Source: Clostridia bacterium
Lineage (GTDB): Bacteria; Bacillota; Clostridia; Christensenellales; UBA1242
Assembly: GCA_900753315.1 (NCBI GenBank)
Contig: CAADYP010000018.1
Span: 101,916 to 165,915, forward strand
Direction: 5' to 3'
Length of the DNA stretch: 64,000 bases
The translations under genes were made by a program, and so were the position numbers. The notes beneath the pieces are model-generated. The model saw nothing but the letters and a program-made list of their open reading frames with translations, did not search any database and had not been told where the DNA came from. This document shows, piece by piece, positions 25,301 through 32,308 of the stretch. Every line of letters starts with the position of its first letter. The stretch's first letter is position 1.

Positions 25301-27693
25301 TTGATAGAATTGCACCAATTGACGAAGACTCTTTGACAGTTTTAAATGGCTCACTTTATTGGACATACACAGTGGATGCGGAAATTGAAGAACAATCAGC
25401 ATTCTTTGAAAAATATTCATTTATTGTGACAGATTCAAATGAAAAGAAAATCAATGGTGATTTTGTTGTAGAGACAATTACAAAAGATTATGACAACAAC
25501 AAAAACATTTTCAAAATTAAATTTGTTGAATATGCTGGAGAAATGAAAGACGGTTTGCAGACAATCAAGGTTTATACAACTCAAGGCGTTGGGAACCAAG
25601 ATGTAGTTATTAAATCATTTGCTAGAGCAAAAGAAATAACAAAACTTAAAACAATTTCTCAAGATAATTATACAATTACATCTGAAGGTGTGTTTGAAAC
25701 ATTGGATTTGTCAAATTATTATGAAGATGCAAACACAAACAAAGTTACACTTTCTATCCAAATTGTTAGTGGAGAAGACACAAAAGAAACAACCGTTGAC
25801 TTTGTTGGTGGACAACACAAGATTTATATCTTGAAGAGTGAAGATGATGCTGCACTTTTGACATCATATCCAGATGATTATGTAAAAAATTATATAGTTA
25901 TCACAGACAACCAAATTGCAAAATTGACATTCAAGACAAGTTGCGATGCGGAAAACACGCTTTACAGCGATTTAAGCAAAGAGTTTATTCTTCAACGCTC
26001 AAGCTGGGGAGAAAATGGAAAGATTGAATGGGATGCGGAACAACAAGTCTTTTCATGGGAATACAATGGTTATTACACATTGAAAGAAGAAGTCAAAACA
26101 AAGCGTATCATGAAAGAAAATGTTTTGACGGGAGAAACAGTTTTGTATAATGATACAACTTTGCAAGAAGCATCAAATATCACTCTTGCAAAAGATACAA
26201 TTATAACTGTCGATGAAATTGCTGAAAGTTACACGAAAATTTATTACCAACAAGAAATTTATTATATCAGTTCAAAGAGTTATACTCTTAAAGATGTTGA
26301 AATGGAAGAGAGTACTTTGACAACAGATGTGTTGTTTAAAGTGTTGGAAACAAAAGACGGTAAGAGCTTGATTGAACTTCAAAACAAAGGCACATATTAT
26401 GTTGATGCAACAAATATTGTTAAACCTGTTTATATCGTTGAAGTTTCTTATGGCGAAGAACCAAACTTGATTTTAAGAACTTACACAACAACAGAAAACA
26501 CATTTACTCCAACAATTGTTTCTGACAGGATTTCTTTCAAAGTCCGTATTAAGCTTGGTGATTCAAATATTCAATCTTCCGAATTGGTATACACGAGCAC
26601 AAGCGGAGAGAATTATGTCTCATTTAATTTGTTTGCAAGCGGAGACGGAACAAGTTCCGCTCCTTACCGTATTTTCAGCAAAGAGCAATTCTTGAACATC
26701 AAGAAGAGAATGAAGAAACCTGCTATGCTTACTAATTTTTCTGAAAATGCAAGACAAATTGAGGAAGCGGGACAATTCTATTTCTCATTGGAAACAAATG
26801 TCGTTTTAAGTGACGCAAATGATACAGAATCATACCTTAATGGCATTTTGTTTAAGGGAGAATTTGATGGCGTTTTGGAAGGCAATGGTTATAAAATTTC
26901 TTACATTTCAAATGGCGTTGAAGCATTGAGCAAAAACATAACAATTTCTGATGGGAATGTTTTGGGACCAACATCTGAAACATCATTTACATATGGTTAT
27001 GGCACAAGTTTGTTTGAAACTTTGACATCAAAATCTTCGATAAACAATTTGGACATTGATGTTTCCTATGCAAACGAAATTATTGCAAACGACTCACTCA
27101 TGGCAGGACTTGCAATTGTAAACAATGGAAAAATCAAAAATGTCAACCTTGTAGGTTTTGACAGCAAGTTTGTTGGATTTATTGCTGATGACGAAAGAGT
27201 TATTATGGTTTACAGCGGAATCGTTTCAATCAACTCTGGTTATTTGGCAAACATCTCAAATTGCAGTGTAAAGACCTCAATGTCAATTTCTGATGGTTCT
27301 AAATCTCAATTGATTTTTGTCAGCGGAATTGCATTTACAAACTATGGCACGATTGAAGATTGCTCTGTGGGGATCAATGACACAACAAAACAATCAATCA
27401 AAGTGACAAGTCAGTCAATAAACAATACAATTCAAGTTGCAGGTGTGGTTGTTACAAACACTTCGACTGCGACACTTCGTAGGTGTACAAATTATTTTCA
27501 CATCACGATTGAAAACACAAGAACAACAAATTATAATGTTGTTTACATTGCTGGTGTGGCGGACCTTGGCCGTGGGACAATGCAAGAACTTGCAAATTCT
27601 GCAGACACAAACGCAAAGGGAGAAAAATTCACTTTGATAAATGTCAATGAAAACTCTTCAAGTTTGTTTAAAGGCGAGATTTACGCAAAATAA
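16393..27693 (+). CDS. Giant multi-domain surface lipoprotein (3766 aa)
   Basis: The signal peptide ends in the lipobox LAAC (C23), so it should be lipid-anchored on the outer face of the membrane. A bacterial Ig-like (BIG2-type) domain (about 30-105) comes first. A very long series of beta-sandwich modules with FN3-like cores follows (LSWNAVSAYY, LVWSAVAGARYRV, WGEVENADGYKLELY, LSWNHVTGATGYLV). An acidic Gly/Pro-rich linker sits near 2034-2055. From about 3416 the GDGTSSAPYRI motif opens a GLUG-type beta-repeat domain that runs to the end (GEFDGVLEGNGYKIS, NGKIKNVNLVGF). No enzyme motif, sortase signal or membrane anchor was seen. Likely an adhesin or matrix-binding fibre; the ligand is unknown. 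No frameshift breaks the frame. AAAGGGG is 7 nt before the ATG. Confidence 0.9.
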   Translation: MKKINLVLMSMLAIVLSSVLAACSFKKAEATFSQSEIVVSLEDTIKLDEYLTVKNIEKNEVSFKYSNSSLFEANGRSIVAKQAGKSFVYATYQNNNLASMKIVVREKFSAPTKFELATDGTLSWNAVSAYYENETTPTKAQSYRVVGTCTVYSPNDPATVLETEDIDETVSTNSVKLSKAGKYEIGVQSLAYGYFDKSELSSVQTLYFGYMDKLEEKDLTWNSENGNLVWSAVAGARYRVCVDGVMIDSIQSATSKDLSSTFNSLESGEHKISVFVYDISGQKMVQESEKITIVKLDAPVASYEFSQNAGGQIKIEAQNDTKEFEISLRNTTSNQTVVLSYSGGDDIVFADLTGLASGVYEANIIAKNTNGNFYKSNATNFGKVYKMPKLNIAALGNNTLDGTVFNAKIAATGGLVAATTLIGGIKNDYVLEGLDVGQSEKNLELELLQSGIFNISAINAPKQKTNTISGDAVFAINADKSDGIQVVKLAQFSEEESEKVKHSYQDGKSVFAFKTIENATGYELNYYRGEAFEKVESSLYNVEISNDTAKITFTGKIEDLFDAQSFEDKNVFRFQIVAKTNNDNLTISSSVIKTLTLLSAPETTHSGNSVDKTYTWGEVENADGYKLELYVIDKDVFAENQSSISIETAGLTKTEHELENANYVFERVGYFYSKIYATTTNVDEFVSSQDCLQEVFYIAEKLQNGAVKFGYDENYKNQTGFTGSTGYFVKVENAENIDRYEVSIDGDSSTIFKTSETDSNVYLLSKVFEDGVAVNVSIVGHALDETIYLASDPTTLSIEKLAKVAYDDLQIDDLTTTLSISERSGVTGVKIWESDGNFALTDDGTYPQFDISRLSNFSLKFNLYGTKIVDKIYQDANGKIYLNSDDSTIVFKRLQSPSNLKYYDGSITFEHDALPPATKYYVLDLLCKTANGEDIKISIKFDTLVSATYDGTTVPIGLQTSFISYSGNTVTIKLSQIISLIKESEDLADIYNQTTQIKFAVYGYQKLNDASGVTLSSYYATAYGDSTKDHIVVEKMSASVLTFEKQSTDFVLNWTESTTTASVSAETKYQLYLDGAEKGGALTGLTYSIASSEFKDSTYYTFYIKSSNPYYLESNNSNIIRIYKLRGLSRVSLTDQCSLNYEIYTSETDFVDYVSVKKPSATIQDSSGVVSITESGEYVFKLIGKSVENAGETTYYVDSKDLAWTLAEMSTISPANKTISYANNLLSWNKFGEGQGLESLEYIVVFKDENGATATFKTTQTSVDLSLQAECYETISSLSAGQIKIQVSAHLNPYAVAVGGTIYYAPSAKLLDDKTECNHFLYTENRDVKKLTTPDVTNVEFVSADLKNSQFPEIKISFVGNYGNEGKFTFYFNDDDTTSWTSSLTQTNGKYTFSINKENYNNKVFPGDILKVKIKAVSDKDIPSSLGEVEIERVVDLQSVVCEKTGEKYNGKIKFTFNPEKPEYSLGGVVVKVEYQEDGADAKTEYFVAQTTEIAEFLTYDMSSFIETRLAKGGTIKLSAFINNYANDTSKVYYLAAPNVVESDTYYVLKSVENVTRATGGFYIDETLNGQSTTYVVEYGASRFEIVANQEGKFYFEFPNDWENDSYALKIYAVEDNFVKSSTNTITFSLNRIDKVSSVTMQRADDDLSDVTLSWNHVTGATGYLVKMFARTDVDKTDALYEFNTTKFHQEAGTTFTPVGGKVSYSMIEIFGKNYEKLTEYGKVTAYDLMSDIDVVFNVVAIGDSTYNNSKACSFNATLKGNLIAVKDISYDEYGKITFASLVGTTYLYRFVDASGTELQTWKTVYAESEITKLEASNLETKAAFNVEIIAVGSAVSEPATSTDFEFVLDSVPVSTLGSNMAFIINDEIIKIGYHESLPSSLAITLVPNSCTKLYVGLNKDSISKEEVVGIVPNEEFASEVEAQYVYSYNFISIINQLREAGYTVSTADNVDLYFWSYRGTVDTTGTYLISKPYKFSFKFATENQFNTIKKIGNLGEGSKFKEDYANSYAVFNNVDVDGSLETVGIYIKITQLSTGETNPDGGNEGDGNPGETPIEPEEPFTGEEKLFSTIKFFTKAQMIGNEYFDGQNVFVVNISALFEDEDLANLTGSFKIEFARIQVSKSTTEDNYKFILSDWLSASSDKEFVFERLAVVKTLNLINGNLYWTPSGEKTQKYYVYFMQGVEGNDYTYFDTENLFFNASEYTSTESCYYIAVQSISKDPYMLSSIKVFVTEVKGGISAPVLVYKNQMKSSIQMKDGKLIIDWDKNGDFYKALTQEGDYGEIAKGLTETVFTSPFTFTISQLLNNEIKLRLRFTSINGGTEGVRKVFDINAKHLLTDLFEFGTANGYDVEKQLKALYTNSGTSVIGKIISEFSTFVQNGSHGIANSSVLFDDLFESVQLGNYKLDYCLLGNTKTLNSSWYKFENKNKENILYVNGEPSIKAIKSEGTTDKAINAYKVLIKKSEIYNYVDGAYVKEIAENYKFKIYDDAGNTHVFSITKGISSYSLSLQGSKTGKTVSVYETDLNGEQTQNGTYLMFYINHNSGNSILGVYDEEINRTNYKMQIFAVGNDYSLSSKSEFFNLVLLSFGQTFTISNGEFVWGGINNRKTSIIYKKNTSSTEGVTEIEGSMVSSRYSLEGLGYGLYDYIRFVNIGEVKANTIFVDSEILQVNNVYKLAPPRLNNNMGYIGIDDSANISMLGVATEGNTSTQICYSDGNIYNYILYNSDPASKIMFSDENCARDLLYYEVGTTGMELTNADYDYKNTEENAKEFYVSSIGTTASVNIEKDASEYYLRKIYCKDAVSGESSPKNIAIRSQFAKLDATMIDAVQTVRVENGLLQWASINGRTGAEVFELPQDTNAKVVYKVTIAQYKESNTQEGMTETNVGIEYFYYTTKSEFDFSLIKEEQLVDTGEVTYLKATVQALALNVTKDRPTEKYVELIEGGYASGNVQYANSALYVLMGNGAVLKKIDRIAPIDEDSLTVLNGSLYWTYTVDAEIEEQSAFFEKYSFIVTDSNEKKINGDFVVETITKDYDNNKNIFKIKFVEYAGEMKDGLQTIKVYTTQGVGNQDVVIKSFARAKEITKLKTISQDNYTITSEGVFETLDLSNYYEDANTNKVTLSIQIVSGEDTKETTVDFVGGQHKIYILKSEDDAALLTSYPDDYVKNYIVITDNQIAKLTFKTSCDAENTLYSDLSKEFILQRSSWGENGKIEWDAEQQVFSWEYNGYYTLKEEVKTKRIMKENVLTGETVLYNDTTLQEASNITLAKDTIITVDEIAESYTKIYYQQEIYYISSKSYTLKDVEMEESTLTTDVLFKVLETKDGKSLIELQNKGTYYVDATNIVKPVYIVEVSYGEEPNLILRTYTTTENTFTPTIVSDRISFKVRIKLGDSNIQSSELVYTSTSGENYVSFNLFASGDGTSSAPYRIFSKEQFLNIKKRMKKPAMLTNFSENARQIEEAGQFYFSLETNVVLSDANDTESYLNGILFKGEFDGVLEGNGYKISYISNGVEALSKNITISDGNVLGPTSETSFTYGYGTSLFETLTSKSSINNLDIDVSYANEIIANDSLMAGLAIVNNGKIKNVNLVGFDSKFVGFIADDERVIMVYSGIVSINSGYLANISNCSVKTSMSISDGSKSQLIFVSGIAFTNYGTIEDCSVGINDTTKQSIKVTSQSINNTIQVAGVVVTNTSTATLRRCTNYFHITIENTRTTNYNVVYIAGVADLGRGTMQELANSADTNAKGEKFTLINVNENSSSLFKGEIYAK

Positions 27694-27742
27694 TTTTCAC
27701 TCTGAAAGCATATAAGAAAAATAAAAAGAGTATAAATAGATT

Positions 27743-28603
27743 GTGAAAAAATCTGTTTATATTCTTTTTTTAATAACATTTCTTATGATTGGTTTTTCAT
27801 TAAATAACCTTGGTTTTGCAAATGCTAAAAATCAAAATCCACCAAGTGGGAATGCTGTGATTTTGGAGAAAAATGCGTTTAGAATTCTTCGTCAAACAAA
27901 CCTTGATGGAGAGATTGTTTTGGCATATGTCTTTCCTTTAAACTCTGCGAAAATGCAAGAAATAGGGTTTTCAAATGATGAGATAAAGACATATAGATTT
28001 TATTTAACGACCTATGTCAATGCTTTGTCACAAAACAGCAAAAAGAAAAATGTTGATGGTGTAAGTGTTGGAAATTGTCTTTATTTTGCTGATATTGATG
28101 GAGTGGGTTTTGCAATAAAATTTGATAGCCCTGATGCACAAAATCGGTTTTTTGGTGTTGATGAAGATGATAAAAATGGAAACAAATCACAAACAAAAAT
28201 ATCTGGATTTTTTATTAAAAAACTGACGCTAAAAACAAACTTTCCTTTTTCTGAAAAGTCTGCAAGTGATGTCAAACAAATTTGTGCTATGGCTGTTGAG
28301 TCGTGGTGCAAGGATAATATTGTTGATGCTGAAAAGAAAACTAAATTTTTGGAAGCGTTTGATGATTCTATTTTTGTTTACGATTTTGGGAGTCAAAATG
28401 CAAACCTAAAATCTTCTACAATGTATAAAAGCGACGGACTTTTCCACAATGTTTTTGCAAAGGACATAAATGAGATAAAAGAAAATCCTGAAATCGAATT
28501 TTATGTCAAAGAAGTCAACAAACCAATTTGGTATATTTTTGTATTAAGTTTTGTGCTCATTGGTGTCATTGGTGCACTTTTTTGTTTTAAGAAAAAGAAG
28601 TAA
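27743..28603 (+). CDS. Unknown exported protein with C-terminal membrane anchor
   Basis: 286 aa: an N-terminal signal sequence (about 1-28, ending GFANA), an external domain of about 220 residues, then one membrane helix (about 260-280) followed by KKKK, so the domain should face outward. The external part has two Cys (near 113 and 183) and no recognised motif. The GTG start at 27743 gives the signal peptide. It lies 49 nt after the giant lipoprotein with no terminator between them, so the two may be co-expressed and this could help display or process the lipoprotein. No Shine-Dalgarno is clear; a TATAAA at 27731-27736 lies 6 nt before the GTG but lacks a good -35 box. Confidence 0.75.
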   Translation: MKKSVYILFLITFLMIGFSLNNLGFANAKNQNPPSGNAVILEKNAFRILRQTNLDGEIVLAYVFPLNSAKMQEIGFSNDEIKTYRFYLTTYVNALSQNSKKKNVDGVSVGNCLYFADIDGVGFAIKFDSPDAQNRFFGVDEDDKNGNKSQTKISGFFIKKLTLKTNFPFSEKSASDVKQICAMAVESWCKDNIVDAEKKTKFLEAFDDSIFVYDFGSQNANLKSSTMYKSDGLFHNVFAKDINEIKENPEIEFYVKEVNKPIWYIFVLSFVLIGVIGALFCFKKKK

Positions 28604-28670
28604 TCATAAAAATTTGTCCACAATTTTCTCAAGATATTTTAAAGTTGTAAAAATTTTTTTATTATAAATA

Positions 28671-28699
28671 TTGTGTTTTACATTGAAAAGTGTTATACT
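28671..28699 (+). promoter_or_regulatory. Promoter of typA
   Basis: TTGTGT (28671-28676), 17-nt spacer, TATACT (28694-28699) with extended TGT. It lies 37 nt before the ATG. Confidence 0.6.
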
Positions 28700-28736
28700 A
28701 TTTAAGTTGTAAATGTATAAGGAAAGGAAACGATAA

Positions 28737-30569
28737 ATGGAAAACACAGGGATTAGAAATGTCGCTATTATTGCACACGTTGACCACGGCAAAACATCTT
28801 TGGTTAACGAACTTTTGAAACAAGGAAATGTATTTAGAGAAAACCAAGTCGTTGAAGACAGAGTTATGGACAGCAACGCACTTGAAAGAGAAAGGGGTAT
28901 TACTATTTTGTCAAAAAATACTTCTTGCTTTTATAACGGAACAAAAATCAATGTTATCGACACTCCAGGACACGCTGACTTCGGTGGTGAAGTAGAAAGA
29001 GTTTTGAAGATGGTTGATGGCGTTTTGTTGGTTGTTGATGCTTTTGAAGGGCCAATGCCACAAACAAGATTTGTTTTGGAAAAGGCTCTTGCACTCAAAC
29101 TTAAAGTTGTTGTTGTCATCAACAAGATTGACAGACCGGATGCCAGAGTAAAAGAAGTTATTGATGAAGTTTTGGAACTTTTCTTGGAACTTGATGCTGA
29201 TGAAGATCAACTCAACTCTCCATTTGTTTTTGCATCTGCAAGACAAGGTATTGCATCAACAGACCCTAATGTTGTTGGAACAGATATGAAGCCACTTTTT
29301 GAAACTATCATCAAACACATTCCGGCACCACAAGGAGAAATTGACAAACCACTCAAAATGCTTGTTTCTTCTGCAGAACACAATGACTATGTTGGAAAAT
29401 TGGCAGTAGGAAAAATTGACAGAGGCGAAATAAGAGTTGGACAAAATGTTGTTGTTTGCAACTATCATGACCCAAGCAAAAAAGTCAGATCAAAGATTGT
29501 CAGCCTTTATGTTTATGAAGGACTCAAACGTGTGCCAGTTGAAAAAGCACAATTTGGTGAAATTGTCTGTGTTGCTGGACTTGAAGATGTTACTATCGGC
29601 GACACAATTTGTGATGAATCTGCTGTTGAACCAATCGAATTTGTTAAGATTGCAGAACCAAGCGTTGAAATGACATTTATGGTAAACGACAGCCCATTTG
29701 CAGGTAAAGAAGGAAAGTTTGTCACATCAAGACACTTGAGAGACAGATTGTATAAAGAAGCGGTTAAAGATCTTTCATTGAGAGTTACAGATGGTGACAC
29801 GGCTGAAAAGTTTAAGGTTTGTGGTCGTGGTGAAATGCATTTGTCAATCTTGATTGAAAACATGAGAAGAGATGGTTACGAATTTCAAGTTAGTCAACCA
29901 AAAGTTTTGCTCAAAATGATTGATGGTGTCAAATGTGAACCTATTGATTTGTTGTATTTGGATGTTCCAGAAGACTGCGTAGGAACAGTCATGAACAAAA
30001 TGGGAACTCGTAAGGGTGACCTTCAAAATATGACTCCGCATGGAAGCCGTATGAGAATGGAATTTTTGATTCCATCTCGTGGACTTTTTGGATTTAAATC
30101 AGAATTTTTGACTGACACTCGTGGTGAAGGAATCATGAACTCAATTTTCCATGACTACGAACCATACAAGGGAGAAATTAACCGCCGTGATTTTGGTGCT
30201 TTGATTGCTCACGAACAAGGCAAAGCTATTGTTTATGGACTTTACAATGCTCAAGAAAGAGGGGAGCTCTTTATTGGTGCTGGCACTGATGTTTATGCCG
30301 GAATGGTTGTTGGAACAAACCCAAAGGGTGGAGATATTGTTGTCAACGTCTGCAAAACAAAGCATCTTTCAAACTGCCGTGCTTCTGGAAGTGATGACGC
30401 TTTGCGTCTTACACCACCAAGAGTTATGAGTTTGGAAGATTGCATCGAATTTTTGGGTGATGATGAATATTTGGAAGTTACTCCAAAGTCAATCAGAATC
30501 AGAAAAATTATTCTTGACCACAATTTGAGACTTAGAGAACGTGGGAAAATTATGCGTGGAGAAATTTAA
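28737..30569 (+). CDS. typA: Ribosome-associated GTPase TypA/BipA
   Basis: 610 aa, normal family length. G1 AHVDHGKT (13-20), G3 DTPGHADFGGEV, and G4 NKID mark an EF-G-like translational GTPase. The domains continue through the EF-G-like beta-barrel (VGKIDRGEIRVG) to the BipA-specific C-terminal domain (PPRVMSLEDCIEF, ITPKSIRIRK-like end). TypA binds the ribosome in a GTP-dependent way and assists large-subunit assembly, especially under stress. A good AGGAAAGGA ribosome-binding site and a promoter precede it, and a terminator overlaps its stop codon, so it is a single-gene unit. Confidence 0.97.
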   Translation: MENTGIRNVAIIAHVDHGKTSLVNELLKQGNVFRENQVVEDRVMDSNALERERGITILSKNTSCFYNGTKINVIDTPGHADFGGEVERVLKMVDGVLLVVDAFEGPMPQTRFVLEKALALKLKVVVVINKIDRPDARVKEVIDEVLELFLELDADEDQLNSPFVFASARQGIASTDPNVVGTDMKPLFETIIKHIPAPQGEIDKPLKMLVSSAEHNDYVGKLAVGKIDRGEIRVGQNVVVCNYHDPSKKVRSKIVSLYVYEGLKRVPVEKAQFGEIVCVAGLEDVTIGDTICDESAVEPIEFVKIAEPSVEMTFMVNDSPFAGKEGKFVTSRHLRDRLYKEAVKDLSLRVTDGDTAEKFKVCGRGEMHLSILIENMRRDGYEFQVSQPKVLLKMIDGVKCEPIDLLYLDVPEDCVGTVMNKMGTRKGDLQNMTPHGSRMRMEFLIPSRGLFGFKSEFLTDTRGEGIMNSIFHDYEPYKGEINRRDFGALIAHEQGKAIVYGLYNAQERGELFIGAGTDVYAGMVVGTNPKGGDIVVNVCKTKHLSNCRASGSDDALRLTPPRVMSLEDCIEFLGDDEYLEVTPKSIRIRKIILDHNLRLRERGKIMRGEI

Positions 30570-30590
30570 GAGGTTTTTTACCTCTTTTTT
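30568..30590 (+). terminator. Rho-independent terminator of typA
   Basis: Stem AAGAGGT (30568-30574) with ACCTCTT (30580-30586), 5-nt loop, run of T. It starts in the typA stop codon. Confidence 0.85.
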
Positions 30591-30622
30591 CTTATTTTTC
30601 AAAGGTTGTTTTTATTTAAAAA

Positions 30623-30651
30623 TTGACAAACAATTCAAATATTGTTATACT
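30623..30651 (+). promoter_or_regulatory. Strong SigA promoter of the dnaB operon
   Basis: TTGACA (30623-30628), 17-nt spacer, TATACT (30646-30651) with extended TGT. This is the best consensus match in the window. Confidence 0.75.
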
Positions 30652-30671
30652 TAAACTATTAAAGGATATCA

Positions 30672-30923
30672 ATGAAAAATTCGGAGAAACAAGAACTTAA
30701 AAAGAAACTCAAAAGACTTGGCTTATTTTTGCTGATAGTATTTATTCCTGCAATGGTTATTTCGGTTTTGATGGTGTGGCAAAAAGTACCTCAATGGCTC
30801 AATATTTTGGTCTTGGTTGTTGTCTTGTTTATCCTTTTCTTTTTCTACACATGGGTGTGCTCAAAACTCGACAAGAGAAAAGAAGAACGCATGAGCAAAA
30901 AGAAAGACCCTTTTTCCGATTGA
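30672..30923 (+). CDS. Small two-pass membrane protein upstream of dnaB
   Basis: 83 aa: a basic N-terminus, two hydrophobic helices (about 17-36 and 43-63) separated by a short turn (WQKVPQW), and a highly charged, mostly lysine/arginine tail. With both ends basic the helices probably form a hairpin with both termini in the cytosol. AAAGGA lies 5 nt before the ATG. It is the first gene after the strong promoter and is followed by dnaB after 12 nt, so it is co-transcribed. Product not recognised. Confidence 0.75.
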   Translation: MKNSEKQELKKKLKRLGLFLLIVFIPAMVISVLMVWQKVPQWLNILVLVVVLFILFFFYTWVCSKLDKRKEERMSKKKDPFSD

Positions 30924-30935
30924 TGGAGGTTTTAA

Positions 30936-32297
30936 ATGGCAGATTATAAAATTTTACCAAACAGTCTAGAAGCAGAACAAGCATTGCTTGGTTGTATTTT
31001 GCTTGACAATGATGCACAGATGGAAATTTTTGCAAAGCTGTATCCAGACGATTTTTACACAGAGTCACACAAAAACATCTATGACAGTATGCTTAAAATT
31101 TACAACAAAAGCATACCTGTCGATTTTGTTACATTGACAAACCAACTTGAAGTTGAGAAAAAACTCGAAACAATCGGTGGAATTGATTATATCACATATC
31201 TTACAAACGTTGTTCCATCAGCGGCAAATTTCCAACATTATATGGATATTGTCAAGAACAATTCTATTAGACGTCACTTGATTTTTGAATCACAAGAAAT
31301 TATAAGAAATGCTTTTGATAGTGAAAACGGCGAACAAGCAATGCAGTTTGCTGAGAAAAAAGTTTTTGACTTGTCACAAAAAGAAACTGCATCTGATTTG
31401 GAACTTGTCGGCAAACCTGGTGGAACTCTTACAAATGTTTTGAAACAAATTTCCGAACTTGCAGAAAACAAAGGCAAGATGAGAGGTATTCCAACTGGAT
31501 ATAAAGAATTTGATGCAATCACAAATGGTTTACAAAAAAGCGACTTGATTTTGCTTGCTGCTCGTCCTGGTGTCGGAAAAACATCTTTTGCAATGAATAT
31601 TGCAGTAAATGCAGCAGTAAACGATGAAAAGAAAGTTGCAATTTTTGACCTTGAAATGTCAAGAGAACAACTTATGCAAAGAGCACTGTCTTCACTTGCC
31701 AAGGTTAATCTTGGACATATTTTGAAAGGCGATATGGACTCTGAAGAATGGAAAAGAATTTGGACTGCCGAAAAGAAGTTGGCTCAAAGTGCAATATTTG
31801 TTGACGATTCTTCAATGGTTACGCCTTTTGAAATTATTTCAAAATGTAGAAAACTCAAAATGACAGAAGGTCTTGATTTGATTGTTATCGACTATTTGCA
31901 GTTGATGACAATGGGGAAAAATTCAAGAGATTCGAGAAACCAAGAGGTCAGCGATATTACAAGAACTTTGAAAGTCGCTGCGAAAGAATTGAATGTTCCT
32001 ATCATTTTGCTTTCTCAACTTTCCCGTGCGGTAGAATTGCGTCAAGGTTTTGAAGGACACAAACCTGTTTTGTCTGACCTTAGAGATTCTGGTTCGATCG
32101 AACAAGATGCCGATATTGTTTTGTTCTTGTACAATCCTGAAAAATATAACGATGTTTCAACTGATGATGAACCTGGCACAACTTATCTTCTTATTTCAAA
32201 ACACAGAAGCGGAAGTACTGGTGAAGTTAAACTCAAATGGGTTGGAGAATATACAACTTATCTCAACCATGATGAAAAGGTTGTTACAGAAGAATAA
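30936..32297 (+). CDS. dnaB: Replicative DNA helicase DnaB
   Basis: 453 aa, usual length. The N-terminal DnaB helical domain (PNSLEAEQALLG) is followed by the RecA-like motor: Walker A ARPGVGKTS (about 206-214), Walker B LIVIDYLQL, and the SQLSRAVELR and SDLRDSGSIEQDAD motifs. It unwinds DNA at the replication fork, hexameric, 5' to 3'. TGGAGG is a good ribosome-binding site. It sits in an operon with a small membrane protein upstream and, 11 nt after its stop, two envelope proteins that bear no obvious relation to replication. Confidence 0.98.
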   Translation: MADYKILPNSLEAEQALLGCILLDNDAQMEIFAKLYPDDFYTESHKNIYDSMLKIYNKSIPVDFVTLTNQLEVEKKLETIGGIDYITYLTNVVPSAANFQHYMDIVKNNSIRRHLIFESQEIIRNAFDSENGEQAMQFAEKKVFDLSQKETASDLELVGKPGGTLTNVLKQISELAENKGKMRGIPTGYKEFDAITNGLQKSDLILLAARPGVGKTSFAMNIAVNAAVNDEKKVAIFDLEMSREQLMQRALSSLAKVNLGHILKGDMDSEEWKRIWTAEKKLAQSAIFVDDSSMVTPFEIISKCRKLKMTEGLDLIVIDYLQLMTMGKNSRDSRNQEVSDITRTLKVAAKELNVPIILLSQLSRAVELRQGFEGHKPVLSDLRDSGSIEQDADIVLFLYNPEKYNDVSTDDEPGTTYLLISKHRSGSTGEVKLKWVGEYTTYLNHDEKVVTEE

Positions 32298-32308
32298 TAG
32301 GAGGAAAG

